From positions 1 through 63,164 of the forward strand of contig NZ_JAFBDT010000014.1 of NCBI RefSeq assembly GCF_016908355.1: a DNA stretch of 63,164 nt, written 5' to 3'. This document shows positions 6,965 through 15,421 of this stretch, piece by piece. The notes below the pieces were generated by a model. It made no database searches, was not told where the DNA came from, and saw only the letters and a program-made list of their open reading frames with translations. This DNA comes from Fusibacter tunisiensis. GTDB lineage: Bacteria > Bacillota > Clostridia > Peptostreptococcales > Acidaminobacteraceae. A program made the position numbers and the translations under genes. The number at the start of each line of letters is the position of its first letter. The stretch's first letter is position 1.

Positions 6965-8555
6965 AATGCAGATAGGTGAGATAAGCCAAAGTGGCAAAGA
7001 AGAAAGAAACAACGGCTAGATTAATGCTGTTGAAACTCAGTTCTAATGAGCGTATTTTTCTAAGGACCACCTTTTGCTTAGAAATAAGGGCGTATATGCC
7101 ATACGCAAGGGCGTAAGTTAGCAAATAAGTAGGCAGTTTGCCAATTTGATCTGTAAGGGTCATTTGTCCAGAAATCCCAAATATGGCATTTGATAAGAAG
7201 GGTCCAAATGTACCGAGTATGAAACAGGTAAGTCCCATTATTGTAATAACAGTTCTTTGAAATGGATCAATGACAACAGGTTCAGGATTTTCATTTTTAG
7301 AAAAAATAACATGAATGAATTTAATAAAAGAAACCATAGTCCCTAAATTAATGACCAAGAAGAGGGCGTCATAAGCAAGACCTTGGTACCCATAAGATAT
7401 AAAATATTTGGCGTAACCTCCGCTGAAAAATGGGGCGCCAGTGATGCTTAATATTGCAGACATAAGGACAAGTGACAACCACTTTGAGGACTGCCATAGC
7501 CCCGTCATGTGTTTGATTTTTCGCGTTTTATAATGTTGGACCAAGAGGCCACTGCTGAGAAAGAATAGGGACTTAAACACACCATGACTTAGAATATGAT
7601 AGGTTCCGCCAAGAAAGTTTAGTTCAGAAGAACCGCTAATTCCAATTAGAATTAGACCAATTTGTGACACCGTGTGATAGGCTAAAATGAGTTTTATATC
7701 TGTGTGTGAAATCGCAAAGACAAAACCTGCTATGGCGGTTAGAAATCCGAGAAACAAAAAGAAACTCTGAATATCAATTGCTGGATTAAACAGGATTTGA
7801 AGTCTGATTAGCATGTAGACGCCAACTTTTACAAAAATACCGGACAGTATAGCTGAAACAACTGCAGGGGCACTGGCTGTACCGTGGGCTTTGGGAAGCC
7901 AACTGAAAAGGGGCATAAGTGCAGCTTTAAGAGAAACACCGGTAATGAGCAAGGCGTAGGGTAAATAGAGGGTTTCTGGCGTATTACTCTTTTCAATCAG
8001 GGCCCCGATTGTGACAAAATCAAGAACGCCGTATTGCTTGTACAAAAACCCAATCCCGAATAGGAAAAAAGCCATGGCCACCATATTGACCAACAAATAG
8101 ATCATGCCGTCATACATGGATTGGCTGTCTTTTTTATACATAATCAAAATGCTAACCGCTATTGTAGCCACTTCAATTAAAATATAGACATTGAAAAAAT
8201 CTGTAGACAAAAACAAGGCGTTAATTAAGCCTTGTAGGCTCAAAAAAATAAACATAAACAGTTGATTGGCATAGGGCCTTTTAATGCTATAAACTGTCAT
8301 GGCTAAAAATAGAAAATTGTTTAAAAGTAGCATAGCGCCAGAAAGTGAATCGAGTTTTAGGGCCATACCATAGGGGAGTGGCACATTTACAAGCAAATCA
8401 AAATGTGAACCTGTTTGTATAAAACTTACAGATACGAGAAAAAGAAAAAGTTCAATTGCCACTGAAATGACCCTGAATTTTGTGTTTTTAAAAATATAAA
8501 GTGTCAAGCTTGCGACAATTGGGAGCAGTATAAATCCAATCAAATGTGGGGTCAA
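6963..8555 (-). CDS. mrpD: Mrp antiporter subunit D (NuoN/MnhD-like)
   Basis: 530-residue membrane protein of the NADH-dehydrogenase/antiporter family with ~14 TM segments. The proton-channel core is visible: a glutamate in FNVYILIEVATIAV, SLKAALMPLFSWLPKAHGTASAPAVVSAILSG with the key Lys and His, and a lysine in SHTDIKLILAYHTVSQIG. It is the only full antiporter-type subunit in the operon and is its last gene, ending at a strong terminator. Start overlaps mrpC by 4 bases. Confidence 0.9.
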   Translation of the reverse strand: MTPHLIGFILLPIVASLTLYIFKNTKFRVISVAIELFLFLVSVSFIQTGSHFDLLVNVPLPYGMALKLDSLSGAMLLLNNFLFLAMTVYSIKRPYANQLFMFIFLSLQGLINALFLSTDFFNVYILIEVATIAVSILIMYKKDSQSMYDGMIYLLVNMVAMAFFLFGIGFLYKQYGVLDFVTIGALIEKSNTPETLYLPYALLITGVSLKAALMPLFSWLPKAHGTASAPAVVSAILSGIFVKVGVYMLIRLQILFNPAIDIQSFFLFLGFLTAIAGFVFAISHTDIKLILAYHTVSQIGLILIGISGSSELNFLGGTYHILSHGVFKSLFFLSSGLLVQHYKTRKIKHMTGLWQSSKWLSLVLMSAILSITGAPFFSGGYAKYFISYGYQGLAYDALFLVINLGTMVSFIKFIHVIFSKNENPEPVVIDPFQRTVITIMGLTCFILGTFGPFLSNAIFGISGQMTLTDQIGKLPTYLLTYALAYGIYALISKQKVVLRKIRSLELSFNSINLAVVSFFFATLAYLTYLH

Positions 8556-8911
8556 TCCATTTCACCTCGCTTTTTCTTTACTTTATTCCAGTTGGTTGTG
8601 CCGTATTTATGATAAAGGGTTACAAACATGGTCAGGCTCACAGCAGTTGTGGAAATACCCACGACAATTGCTGTGATCATAAGTGCTTGGGGGACCGGGT
8701 CTGCTATTTGTGTGGCGTCTAGTCCAATGCCAATTGGTGCTGAAATGGCATTTTCTGCATGCATGGACAGGAAAAATAAAATAAGCGCGGCCTGCATAAT
8801 GCTAAGTCCCATAATGGTTTTGAATATATTTCGCCTTGCAGTTACCCCATAAACACCTATGAAAAAAAGGACAATGCTGACGTTTTCTGGAGAGATTATT
8901 TTAGAAATCAT
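8552..8911 (-). CDS. mrpC: Mrp antiporter subunit C (NuoK-like)
   Basis: 119 residues, three TM helices, NuoK/MnhC family (VYGVTARRNIFKTIMGLSIMQAALILFF; VADPVPQALMITAIVVGISTTAV-type helix 3 with the conserved DPVPQALMITAIV). Start ATG 8911 is preceded by AGGTG; further upstream in-frame ATGs lie inside mrpB. Part of the membrane complex exchanging cations for protons. Confidence 0.9.
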   Translation of the reverse strand: MISKIISPENVSIVLFFIGVYGVTARRNIFKTIMGLSIMQAALILFFLSMHAENAISAPIGIGLDATQIADPVPQALMITAIVVGISTTAVSLTMFVTLYHKYGTTNWNKVKKKRGEMD

Positions 8912-8915
8912 AGAT

Positions 8916-9302
8916 TCACCTGGACTCATAGTATACAAATCGATAGAATATGATGGTCATGCCACATGCGACTTTTAAGCCGATTAAAACGTTCATCACC
9001 ACCATATAAACCTGCGAAAAACTTGGAAAAATTATGTTCAAACCGGATATTACAAAGGCAGTTGCGAACAAAAGAATTAAGAGGAGGGCAATTTTTTCAA
9101 CAAATTGCACACCAACCAGCCGGATGTCTTTCACGGGTACAATGAGGTATTTGGCAATAAAGATGGACGCCATAACAGCACCTCCTTGAAACCCACCGCC
9201 TGGCGTTATGTGGCCGTTTAAAATCATATAAATTGAAAAAAGAATGATGAACGGGAAAGTGATTCCCAGTGTTCTTGAAAGTAATGAAGAATGTTCAGTC
9301 AT
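8916..9302 (-). CDS. mrpB: Mrp antiporter subunit B (MnhB)
   Basis: 128 residues, four TM helices; NGHITPGGGFQGGAVMASIFIAKYL is the MnhB/MbhF signature. ATG at 9302 (MTEHSS) overlaps the end of the previous gene by 8 bases, a usual sign of translational coupling; an ATG at 9344 would lie deep in that gene and is rejected. Confidence 0.9.
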   Translation of the reverse strand: MTEHSSLLSRTLGITFPFIILFSIYMILNGHITPGGGFQGGAVMASIFIAKYLIVPVKDIRLVGVQFVEKIALLLILLFATAFVISGLNIIFPSFSQVYMVVMNVLIGLKVACGMTIIFYRFVYYESR

Positions 9303-9564
9303 CGTGTGTTTCTCCCTCGTGAATCGACATATAGATGACGCCAATTATGCTAAAAAGAAGCATAAGGGCTTCAAAAAGTGTGTCATATACCCTAAAAAAC
9401 AAGTAAATGGATGTGACAACATTTACAGATCCAGTTACTGGGTAAGCATTTTCAGCATAATAAGCACTTAGTGGCAAGGCATCTATCGCTGGCATGTTCT
9501 GGCTTTGAACAAGTGTAAATAGGCCAATTCCCACCAGTAAGATTGCAATGAGTTTTCGTCTCAT
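9295..9564 (-). CDS. MbhE-like subunit (free-standing piece of the MrpA C-terminus)
   Basis: 89-residue membrane protein, two TM helices. ALPLSAYYAENAYPVTGSVNVVTSIYLFFRVYDTLFEALML is the conserved sequence of MbhE of membrane-bound hydrogenases, which corresponds to the C-terminal end of fused MrpA proteins. Overlaps both neighbours by 4-8 bases. In this operon it is a separate gene. Confidence 0.85.
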   Translation of the reverse strand: MRRKLIAILLVGIGLFTLVQSQNMPAIDALPLSAYYAENAYPVTGSVNVVTSIYLFFRVYDTLFEALMLLFSIIGVIYMSIHEGETHDD

Positions 9565-10115
9565 TCAATCACCTCGCTCTCCATTTCTTCTAATTTAATA
9601 ATTCTAAATGGCAGTTTGAACGGTGGCTCATGTTCCAGAAAGACTTCCAATTTATCCAACATATAGTTTTCGTGATGTGCATAGATTGAAAAAAAATCGT
9701 CGTGTTCTTCAACAATCAATGCATATTGGTGCTTAATGAGGATATCGGCCAATTGCTCATGTGTGTAGATAATTTGAGCCTCCAATTCTTGTTTGGTACA
9801 AAACTTTTCAAGAGATTTTACCAATTGCATCTTATAGGAGGCGTAAAAATGTTCGTCTTTTATTTCTGCATCCTGTAAGCGATAGTAGATGGTAAATATC
9901 TTATATTTTTGAAGGGCAACCAAATAGAGTATCGTTGCAATTGTACTCCCGATAACGGCTTCGGCAATGGCGACATCAGGGGCATTTAAAGCTAAGTAGA
10001 CAAAAGAAATGGCAAGTGAAAAGACACCTAGATAAATAACTGCGTTGCGCATGGAACGCGTCTGCATGGCAGCTATGGCTAAAATAATCAGTAAAATAAG
10101 CGTCAGTTCAAGCAT
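9561..10115 (-). CDS. DUF4040 (MbhD-like) subunit with extra C-terminal domain
   Basis: 184 residues. Residues 1-75 are three TM helices of the DUF4040/MbhD type (RSMRNAVIYLGVFSLAISFVYLALNAPDVAIAEAVIG), equivalent to the last part of MrpA. The remaining ~110 residues are soluble and charged (KLEVFLEHEPPFKLPFRIIKLEEMESEVIE), a tail not found in ordinary MbhD as I know it. Located between mrpG (2-base gap) and the MbhE-like gene (4-base overlap). Confidence 0.8.
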   Translation of the reverse strand: MLELTLILLIILAIAAMQTRSMRNAVIYLGVFSLAISFVYLALNAPDVAIAEAVIGSTIATILYLVALQKYKIFTIYYRLQDAEIKDEHFYASYKMQLVKSLEKFCTKQELEAQIIYTHEQLADILIKHQYALIVEEHDDFFSIYAHHENYMLDKLEVFLEHEPPFKLPFRIIKLEEMESEVIE

Positions 10116-10117
10116 TG

Positions 10118-10412
10118 TTACTCCTTTCTGGTCTTATATCCGCTAATATAAGCAGATCTAACAATAGAATGTGTAATTAGAGGGTTGATAATTAGGGCCA
10201 TTGCCATGATAAAAAGGACTTTTAATGTGAAAAAGGATAGACCATGCTTCACAGAAACCCCTAAAAGTATGGTGATAAATCCAACAGTGTCCACCTTTGA
10301 AGAGACAAGAACCCGTGAATAAAAGTTTTTAAACCGAAATATGCCTAAAATTCCCAAGCCGGCAAAGCCAACACCTGCAAAAATAATAATATTACCAATT
10401 AAATCTCGCATT
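10118..10412 (-). CDS. mrpG: Mrp antiporter subunit G (MnhG)
   Basis: 97-residue protein with three TM helices (GFAGLGILGIFRFKNFYSRVLVSSKVDTVGFI; LKVLFIMAMALIINPLITHSIVRSAY), typical MnhG/MbhB. The longer frame extending to 10588 runs through mrpF and is not real; ATG at 10412 overlaps the mrpF stop by two bases. Confidence 0.9.
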
Positions 10413-10662
10413 AGAATCGCCCCTTTCTTTGAAGGTAGTAAGACATAAAAACAATGCCTATAAAGCTTAGAAGGGCATAAACCAAAGCTAGGTCCAAAAG
10501 ATAAGTTTTTGATTGCATACTGGCAACCAAAACAATAATGACAATGAGCTTTGCAGTAACCAAGTTGAGACCAAGGAGTTTGTCCCATATTGTGGGCCCA
10601 ATGATAACTCTAAGAGCACTCAACAGTGAAAAAATCATCAATAAAAAAATAGCGATTGCCAT
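10411..10662 (-). CDS. mrpF: Mrp antiporter subunit F (MnhF)
   Basis: 83 residues, three TM helices; LRVIIGPTIWDKLLGLNLVTAKLIVIIVL is the MnhF signature (RxxxGPTxxDRxxxxNxxxxK). Starts 8 bases after mrpE. Confidence 0.9.
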   Translation of the reverse strand: MAIAIFLLMIFSLLSALRVIIGPTIWDKLLGLNLVTAKLIVIIVLVASMQSKTYLLDLALVYALLSFIGIVFMSYYLQRKGRF

Positions 10663-10670
10663 GAATCCTC

Positions 10671-11165
10671 CTAAAATAGTTTTTCCAAACGTCCTTTGAT
10701 AATCAGGCCTGCCATGGTTGGGTTGTATGTTTCGGGATCAATCCAGAGGACTTTTAATTTTTGTCCTGAAACATCCATGGTTATCGTTCCTGGTGTAAGG
10801 GTTATGGAATTGGCAATCAGAGCAATGCCAATATTGGTATCAACCTCAGTTGTAATATCCACGATTCCTGGATTGGCGTGGCCCGACAGGATATTGGGAA
10901 TAATGGAAAAACCGGATTTATAGATTTCAGTAAATAAAACAACGGTATATTTTAGAAGCCAAAAAATATTAAAGTAGTAGAGGTCGTAATAGTTGGCCTT
11001 CAAGAGGTATTTTTCAGAGAGGATCAATGAAAGAATAGAAATAATTGGTGCGGAAATGAGAACCCAAAAAGACAAACTCTCAAAAAGTACAACCCAAAAT
11101 AGGGAAAAGAGGGCTACAAGTTGACCATAATAGACGATACGTTTAATAAAATCACCTTCTTTCAC
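10671..11165 (-). CDS. mrpE: Mrp antiporter subunit E (MnhE)
   Basis: 164 residues, two to three N-terminal TM helices and a soluble C-terminal domain; NIGIALIANSITLTPGTITMDVSGQKLKVLWID is the MnhE signature. First gene of an eight-gene operon E-F-G-DUF4040-MbhE-B-C-D. Start uncertain: GTG at 11165 fits the frame but GAAGGTGA lies after it, so a non-ATG start a few codons later is possible. No clear promoter was seen upstream. Confidence 0.88.
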   Translation of the reverse strand: MKEGDFIKRIVYYGQLVALFSLFWVVLFESLSFWVLISAPIISILSLILSEKYLLKANYYDLYYFNIFWLLKYTVVLFTEIYKSGFSIIPNILSGHANPGIVDITTEVDTNIGIALIANSITLTPGTITMDVSGQKLKVLWIDPETYNPTMAGLIIKGRLEKLF

Positions 11166-11212
11166 ACATTTTTTTATTGTTACCCATAACTTATGTTGTT
11201 AAAACCTTTAGC

Positions 11213-11247
11213 GACAAAAAAAAGAAGGATGAAATGAATCATCCTTC
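11213..11247 (-). terminator. Terminator of the ccdA-tlpA-M42 operon
   Basis: GAAGGATGA / TCATCCTTC, 9-bp stem and 6-base loop, with a reverse-strand T tract opposite A's at 11213-11223; 17 bases after the M42 stop. Confidence 0.85.
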
Positions 11248-11264
11248 CTGATGGGTAGATTGTT

Positions 11265-12293
11265 CTAGCCTATTAAATAGGCATATACAAGTTTCATGGT
11301 ATTTTCAAGTGCGCTGTAATGTGTGCGTTCCATTCCGTGAGAGGCGTGAACACCAGGTCCTATAAGGCCACCTTTTATGTTGTTGCCAGACCGAAGTGCA
11401 GCGCTGACATCCGATCCGTAAAATGGATAAATGTCGACGGCATATTTAAGATCATGCGCTTTTGAAAGGTCAATGAGTTTGGAAACCATGCCATAATCAT
11501 AAGGGCCTGAAGAATCTTTTGCGCATATGGAAACGTCAAATTCAGTACACGTTAGGTCTTCGCCGATGCAACCCATATCCACAGCTAGGAGCTCTTCTAT
11601 ATCACTTGGGAGATAGGAAGCGCCGTGTCCAACTTCCTCATAAACAGAGAGGATAATTTTAGTTTTATATTTTGGTTTGAGTTTATTTTCAGATAAGTAG
11701 GCCATAACACCATATAGGCAGGCAACAGAAGCCTTATCATCAATAAATCTGGATTTGACAAAGTCGTTGATAAGTGTCGTTTTGGGATCTATACAAATAA
11801 AATCGCCCACAGATATGCCTAAATCCAGAACATCTTGTTTGTTATGAACTGGCGCATCCAAACGGATTTCCATTGTATCAGGGGTTCTTGCCTGCGTATG
11901 TGCATCCTTATTGACATGAGAGGATGGGGCAGTACTGAGAAAGGTTCCTGAAATCAAGCTGCCATCTCTTGTGTGAATGGTACAGTATTCACCATCTAAA
12001 GTTGCTGCAATGGGGCCACCTACTAATGTGAACTTAAGTGTGCCTTTTGATGTAATGCTACGAACCATAGCGCCAAGTGTGTCGACGTGAGCGGATAATC
12101 CAATGGTGCGAGAGTTGTCTTCACCTTCAAGTGTGATAATACCAGTTCCCTTAGGCGTTGTTTCAAGGTTATACCCCAGTTCTTTTGCCCAGTTTGAAAG
12201 TTTCGCCATGGCAGCTGATGTATAGCCACTTGGGCTGTCTGTCATAAGTAAATCCTTTAAAAGTTCCAATACATACGTTTTGTTTGCTTGCAT
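11265..12293 (-). CDS. M42 family metallopeptidase (glutamyl aminopeptidase/endoglucanase type)
   Basis: 342-residue cytosolic di-metal aminopeptidase. Metal and catalytic residues are visible: LSAHVDTLGAM (metal His and catalytic Asp), FIDDKASVACL (bridging Asp), VYEEVGHGAS (catalytic and metal Glu), DMGCIG, and HASHGMERTH (final metal His). GGAGG lies 5 bases before the ATG at 12293; the ATG at 12305 overlaps that site and is rejected. It follows the thioredoxin-like lipoprotein gene closely, probably in the same transcript, though functionally unrelated. Confidence 0.9.
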   Translation of the reverse strand: MQANKTYVLELLKDLLMTDSPSGYTSAAMAKLSNWAKELGYNLETTPKGTGIITLEGEDNSRTIGLSAHVDTLGAMVRSITSKGTLKFTLVGGPIAATLDGEYCTIHTRDGSLISGTFLSTAPSSHVNKDAHTQARTPDTMEIRLDAPVHNKQDVLDLGISVGDFICIDPKTTLINDFVKSRFIDDKASVACLYGVMAYLSENKLKPKYKTKIILSVYEEVGHGASYLPSDIEELLAVDMGCIGEDLTCTEFDVSICAKDSSGPYDYGMVSKLIDLSKAHDLKYAVDIYPFYGSDVSAALRSGNNIKGGLIGPGVHASHGMERTHYSALENTMKLVYAYLIG

Positions 12294-12304
12294 TTTTGCC
12301 TCCA

Positions 12305-12901
12305 TTATTGGTTGGATTTACTTTCGAGCAAGTCTTCAATTGCAGTCATGATTTGATCCAAGGATTCTTCTGTTACCATGCCTGGTTGAACATGGAGCAA
12401 TTCCATATCCGGTGCAATGAAAAAAGTGGTTGGAAGTCCCGAGATTCCAAAAGCGCTAGACAGGGTGCCTGCTTCATCTACAAAAACATCAAAAGCATAC
12501 CCATATTTATCAATGTAATCTTTAACGGTTTCTGAATCTTCCCCTGTACTTAATGCGAGGACGACAACGTCATCACGCGTGTTGATTTCATCAAGAAGGG
12601 GCATTTCCTGAACACAATATTTGCACCATGTTGCCCAAAAGTTTAGAATAATGATTTTACCTTCATAAGCATATAACGAAGTTTCTGACCCGTCAAGCAT
12701 GGTTAAGTCTAAATCATCCATATAATAGGCTTCAACTTCTGCTTCTGTTTCCGCTTCTGTTTCAGGTTGTTGTTGGGCCTGCTGTGTTGTTGTGACTTCT
12801 GTTGCTTCTGGTGTTTTGATTTCGGCAGTGGTTGTGCAGCCTGTAATAAGTGCTGTTAAAAGTAAAATACCAAGTGTTGCAATACGCAATTTGTGTGTCA
12901 T
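12305..12901 (-). CDS. TlpA/ResA-like thioredoxin-fold lipoprotein
   Basis: 198 residues. Signal peptide with lipobox LITGC (Cys22) predicts membrane anchoring outside the cell. A short Thr/Glu/Gln-rich linker (residues ~25-58) precedes a TlpA-type thioredoxin fold with ILNFWATWCKYCVQEMP (redox CKYC) and the cis-proline segment GLPTTFF. Reduces extracytoplasmic disulfides using electrons passed through the membrane by CcdA, which is the gene directly upstream (9-base gap). Confidence 0.9.
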   Translation of the reverse strand: MTHKLRIATLGILLLTALITGCTTTAEIKTPEATEVTTTQQAQQQPETEAETEAEVEAYYMDDLDLTMLDGSETSLYAYEGKIIILNFWATWCKYCVQEMPLLDEINTRDDVVVLALSTGEDSETVKDYIDKYGYAFDVFVDEAGTLSSAFGISGLPTTFFIAPDMELLHVQPGMVTEESLDQIMTAIEDLLESKSNQ

Positions 12902-12910
12902 AAGACCCTC

Positions 12911-13618
12911 CTATTCAGTAAGTTGTAAAAGCCAGTTGGATATGTCAATGAGCTTGTCTGTAAAAATAAGAATACCAAAAACAATCATGACAAATCCTGC
13001 AATAACATTGAGCTTTTTCGAGTATTTGCCAAGTGATGCCACATAGCGGTCAAATAAGTCCATAAAAAGTGCGGTTAGTATAAAGGGAACAGCCATGCCC
13101 ATTGAGTAGACAAAAAGAAGGCCAACACCTTCAGAGACGTTTTTGCTAATAAAGGCAGTGGACGCTAAGATTGCACCAAGAATAGGCCCGAAACAGGGTG
13201 TCCATCCAAAGGCAAAAGCCATCCCCATTCCAATTGCAGATAAAAAAGTTGTTTTGGTTCTGGGTTTGGTTTTACGATAATCTTTTGATAAAAATGGAAT
13301 TTTAACAAGTCCAGTCATATAGACGCCAAAGAGTATTATGGCAAGGCCACTTAGTTTTGACAAGAGTGCCTTGTTTTGGGCGAAAATTTGACCGATAGCA
13401 CTTGCAGAAACGCCTAGAATCATAAAGATAATGGTAAAGCCAAGGATGAACCCAAAGGTTTGAATTAAAGCATAACTGCGTTTTGATTTGACATCATTGC
13501 TGTCATACGATCCGGTTAGGTACATGATATATGCCGGGACTAAGGGCAAGAGACAGGGGGTAAAAAAAGACAAAATCCCTGCAGTAAATGCAGTCCAATG
13601 ATTTACTTGCAAAAACAT
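12911..13618 (-). CDS. ccdA: CcdA-type thiol-disulfide electron transporter
   Basis: 235 residues, six TM helices. The two functional cysteines appear in SFFTPCLLPLVPAY (TM1) and FGWTPCFGPILGA (TM4). CcdA carries reducing power from cytosolic thioredoxin to extracytoplasmic thioredoxin-fold proteins, here presumably the lipoprotein encoded next. No cytochrome c genes are nearby, so the pair more likely serves general thiol reduction. RBS GAAAGAGG and a consensus promoter lie upstream. Confidence 0.92.
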   Translation of the reverse strand: MFLQVNHWTAFTAGILSFFTPCLLPLVPAYIMYLTGSYDSNDVKSKRSYALIQTFGFILGFTIIFMILGVSASAIGQIFAQNKALLSKLSGLAIILFGVYMTGLVKIPFLSKDYRKTKPRTKTTFLSAIGMGMAFAFGWTPCFGPILGAILASTAFISKNVSEGVGLLFVYSMGMAVPFILTALFMDLFDRYVASLGKYSKKLNVIAGFVMIVFGILIFTDKLIDISNWLLQLTE

Positions 13619-13648
13619 AATAGAACCTCTTTCTTTAAACTTTCATTT

Positions 13649-13677
13649 ATTATAGCGTAGATGAAAACATGTTTCAA
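13649..13677 (-). promoter_or_regulatory. ccdA promoter
   Basis: Reverse strand TTGAAA (13672-13677), 17 bases, TATAAT (13649-13654). Confidence 0.8.
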
Positions 13678-13758
13678 TTAAGTTAATGATTTCACAGATC
13701 AGTATGGAAAAATAAACTCAAATAACGTATGATAAGAGTAAGGTAAAGGAGGTAAATT

Positions 13759-13944
13759 ATGGGGAATTTTCAATTGACACCTAAAGGTGTGCTCTTTATA
13801 ATGGGGCTATTGATTTTATGTGGCGTGAGCACGGGCATTTTAACACTTGCTTTTAAAACGCTATGGCTTGCAGGGCTTAGTCTCGTTTTATCGTGTTTGG
13901 CTTTAGTGGCAATCGTACATGTGTATAGGCGTTTTCAGGCATAA
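13759..13944 (+). CDS. Small two-helix membrane protein
   Basis: 61 residues, strong AAAGGAGGT 7 bases before ATG. Two hydrophobic helices (about 10-31 and 34-55; FIMGLLILCGVSTGILTLAF and LAGLSLVLSCLALVAIVHVY) joined by a short turn, short charged ends. No recognised family. It stands alone between ccdA and the HDOD gene. Confidence 0.65.
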   Translation: MGNFQLTPKGVLFIMGLLILCGVSTGILTLAFKTLWLAGLSLVLSCLALVAIVHVYRRFQA

Positions 13945-13948
13945 AAAA

Positions 13949-13972
13949 ATACTAGAGTTGGGACTCTAGTAT
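13949..13972. terminator. Hairpin with T tract only on the reverse strand
   Basis: ATACTAGAG-TTGGGA-CTCTAGTAT, 9-bp stem. The forward strand lacks a T run after it; the reverse strand has seven T. It therefore looks like a reverse-strand terminator, yet no reverse gene lies upstream of it. Confidence 0.5.
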
Positions 13973-14027
13973 AAGGAATGATTCAACAGTCACATTGCAA
14001 CACAGGGATAAAACAGAGGGAGGTGCA

Positions 14028-14066
14028 ATGCGATTCTGTCATCATTTGATTCTAATTTTAACATAA
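14028..14066 (+). CDS. Possible 12-codon leader peptide
   Basis: GAGGGAGGTG followed at proper distance by ATG and a frame reading MRFCHHLILILT, ending in TAA 100 bases before the HDOD start. The ribosome binding site is as good as those of real genes here. Could be a leader peptide or small protein, or chance; no attenuator-type hairpins were seen after it. Confidence 0.3.
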   Translation: MRFCHHLILILT

Positions 14067-14168
14067 GCTAAATAACGCATCAAGTGAATTCTCTTCAATT
14101 TTTGCGTGACCTACTCGGGGATTTGGGTATAAGACAACTATACAATTAAGGACACCATGGAGGAAGCC

Positions 14169-15341
14169 ATGAAAGAAATTGTTTTGCTGACACGAGATGA
14201 AGTTTTTATCAATATGTTTCGCCGCCGGATGAACCCGGAGAAGTTTGTACTTTACAGTTTCAACGATCAGCAAAAAGTACATGCTTGGCTTGCAAGCCAT
14301 AAATCGGTGGAACTTTTTATATTGGATGTGTCGATTGGCAATTATAATGAGTCCATGCTGGATTATATTAAACAGACATATCCCAATATCATTCGAATGA
14401 CCTTAAATGATCTTAGGACCACATGTGAAAACCACATGCCTGCTTTTGAGGGCATTGCACAACTAAATTTGAATAAGACGCATTCTGCCACTGAAATTTG
14501 GTCATTGGTTGACAAAGTTTTTGATATTGATTCCAAACTTAAAAATCGTGAATTGATGAGTTTAATGTCTACACTTAAAAATATTCCAACCATTCCCAAT
14601 ATTTACTTTGAGTTGAGCCATATGATTCGAAACAATGCTTCTGTTGAAGATATTGCGGATAAACTGGAGAGCGACCCGGCAATCTCATCAAATATTATAA
14701 AAATGGCCAATACTGCTTTTTATAATGCGAATACTGGGTCCATTCGCCAAGCGATTATGTTTATTGGACTTATTAATGTGAAGAATATTATTTTGACCAA
14801 TGCGGTTTTTGGCAATACTGGAATTGACCCTAAAATAAGAGACATTCATTGGAAGCACGTTCGGTTGACCAATAAGATATTAAACGCGCTTTATGTGGAA
14901 CTTCTGGGTAAAAAACTCAATAACAACATTGCCTCTGTGGGTCTTTTGCACGACATTGGGAGTGTGGTGATGATGGCCAATTATCCGGTAGAATTTAAAA
15001 AAATTGTCGAGTGGGAACAGACGACGCAAACAGGTCATATTTCAATGCTTGAAAAGGAAATTGTTGGATTTTCTCATGAAGAACTAGGCGGTTATTTACT
15101 AGATCTTTGGGGGTTTCCAGTGCCAGTGGTTGAGGCTGCGCTCATGCACCACGACCCTCTAAATCCTATGGTTATTAATAGGGAATTGGTCCTTGCTGTT
15201 CATCTGGCAAATTATTTTGCTTGGGAAGTTATGGACTACGACCTGTATCATAAGCCAATTAATGAAGATGTGGTGTCGGCCTTGGCGATATCAGATGATA
15301 AACTTGAACAATTTGTTGAAAATTTAAAAACAATTGTGTAA
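14169..15341 (+). CDS. HDOD domain protein with receiver-like N-terminus
   Basis: 390 residues. N-terminal ~120 residues resemble a response-regulator receiver (EIVLLTRDEVFINMF; FILDVSIGN holds an Asp at the usual phosphorylation site), then an HDOD domain (about 130-340: LMSTLKNIPTIPNIYFELSHMIRNN, SDPAISSNIIKMANTAFYN, GLLHDIGSVVMMANYP, HEELGGYLLDLWGFP). HDOD proteins are signalling proteins without nuclease activity in most cases. GGAGG lies 6 bases before ATG 14169; the ATG at 14157 overlaps it. Role in this organism unknown. Confidence 0.85.
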   Translation: MKEIVLLTRDEVFINMFRRRMNPEKFVLYSFNDQQKVHAWLASHKSVELFILDVSIGNYNESMLDYIKQTYPNIIRMTLNDLRTTCENHMPAFEGIAQLNLNKTHSATEIWSLVDKVFDIDSKLKNRELMSLMSTLKNIPTIPNIYFELSHMIRNNASVEDIADKLESDPAISSNIIKMANTAFYNANTGSIRQAIMFIGLINVKNIILTNAVFGNTGIDPKIRDIHWKHVRLTNKILNALYVELLGKKLNNNIASVGLLHDIGSVVMMANYPVEFKKIVEWEQTTQTGHISMLEKEIVGFSHEELGGYLLDLWGFPVPVVEAALMHHDPLNPMVINRELVLAVHLANYFAWEVMDYDLYHKPINEDVVSALAISDDKLEQFVENLKTIV

Positions 15342-15346
15342 TTGGT

Positions 15347-15395
15347 AGCCATCGGGTGGATATTTTGTTATGATAGACATCGGATGGCTGTTTTT
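15347..15395 (+). terminator. Possible terminator after the HDOD gene
   Basis: AGCCATC (15347-15353) and GATGGCT (15383-15389) followed by TTTTT. The loop is long (29 bases) and contains an extended -10-like TGTTATGAT (15367-15374) that may instead serve the next gene. Confidence 0.4.
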
Positions 15396-15421
15396 CAGCC
15401 AAAAAGTGAAAGGAGAATGAT

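Noticed and set aside
9295-10115. Two broken pieces of mrpA
   Set aside because: Both pieces are intact, coupled by overlap, and match the separate MbhD/MbhE form known from hydrogenase and archaeal Mrp operons.
10413-10588. N-terminal extension of mrpG
   Set aside because: Lies inside mrpF in another frame; ATG 10412 gives the family N-terminus.
11166-11212. Promoter of the mrp operon
   Set aside because: Several AT-rich hexamers but no pair at 16-18 bases spacing.
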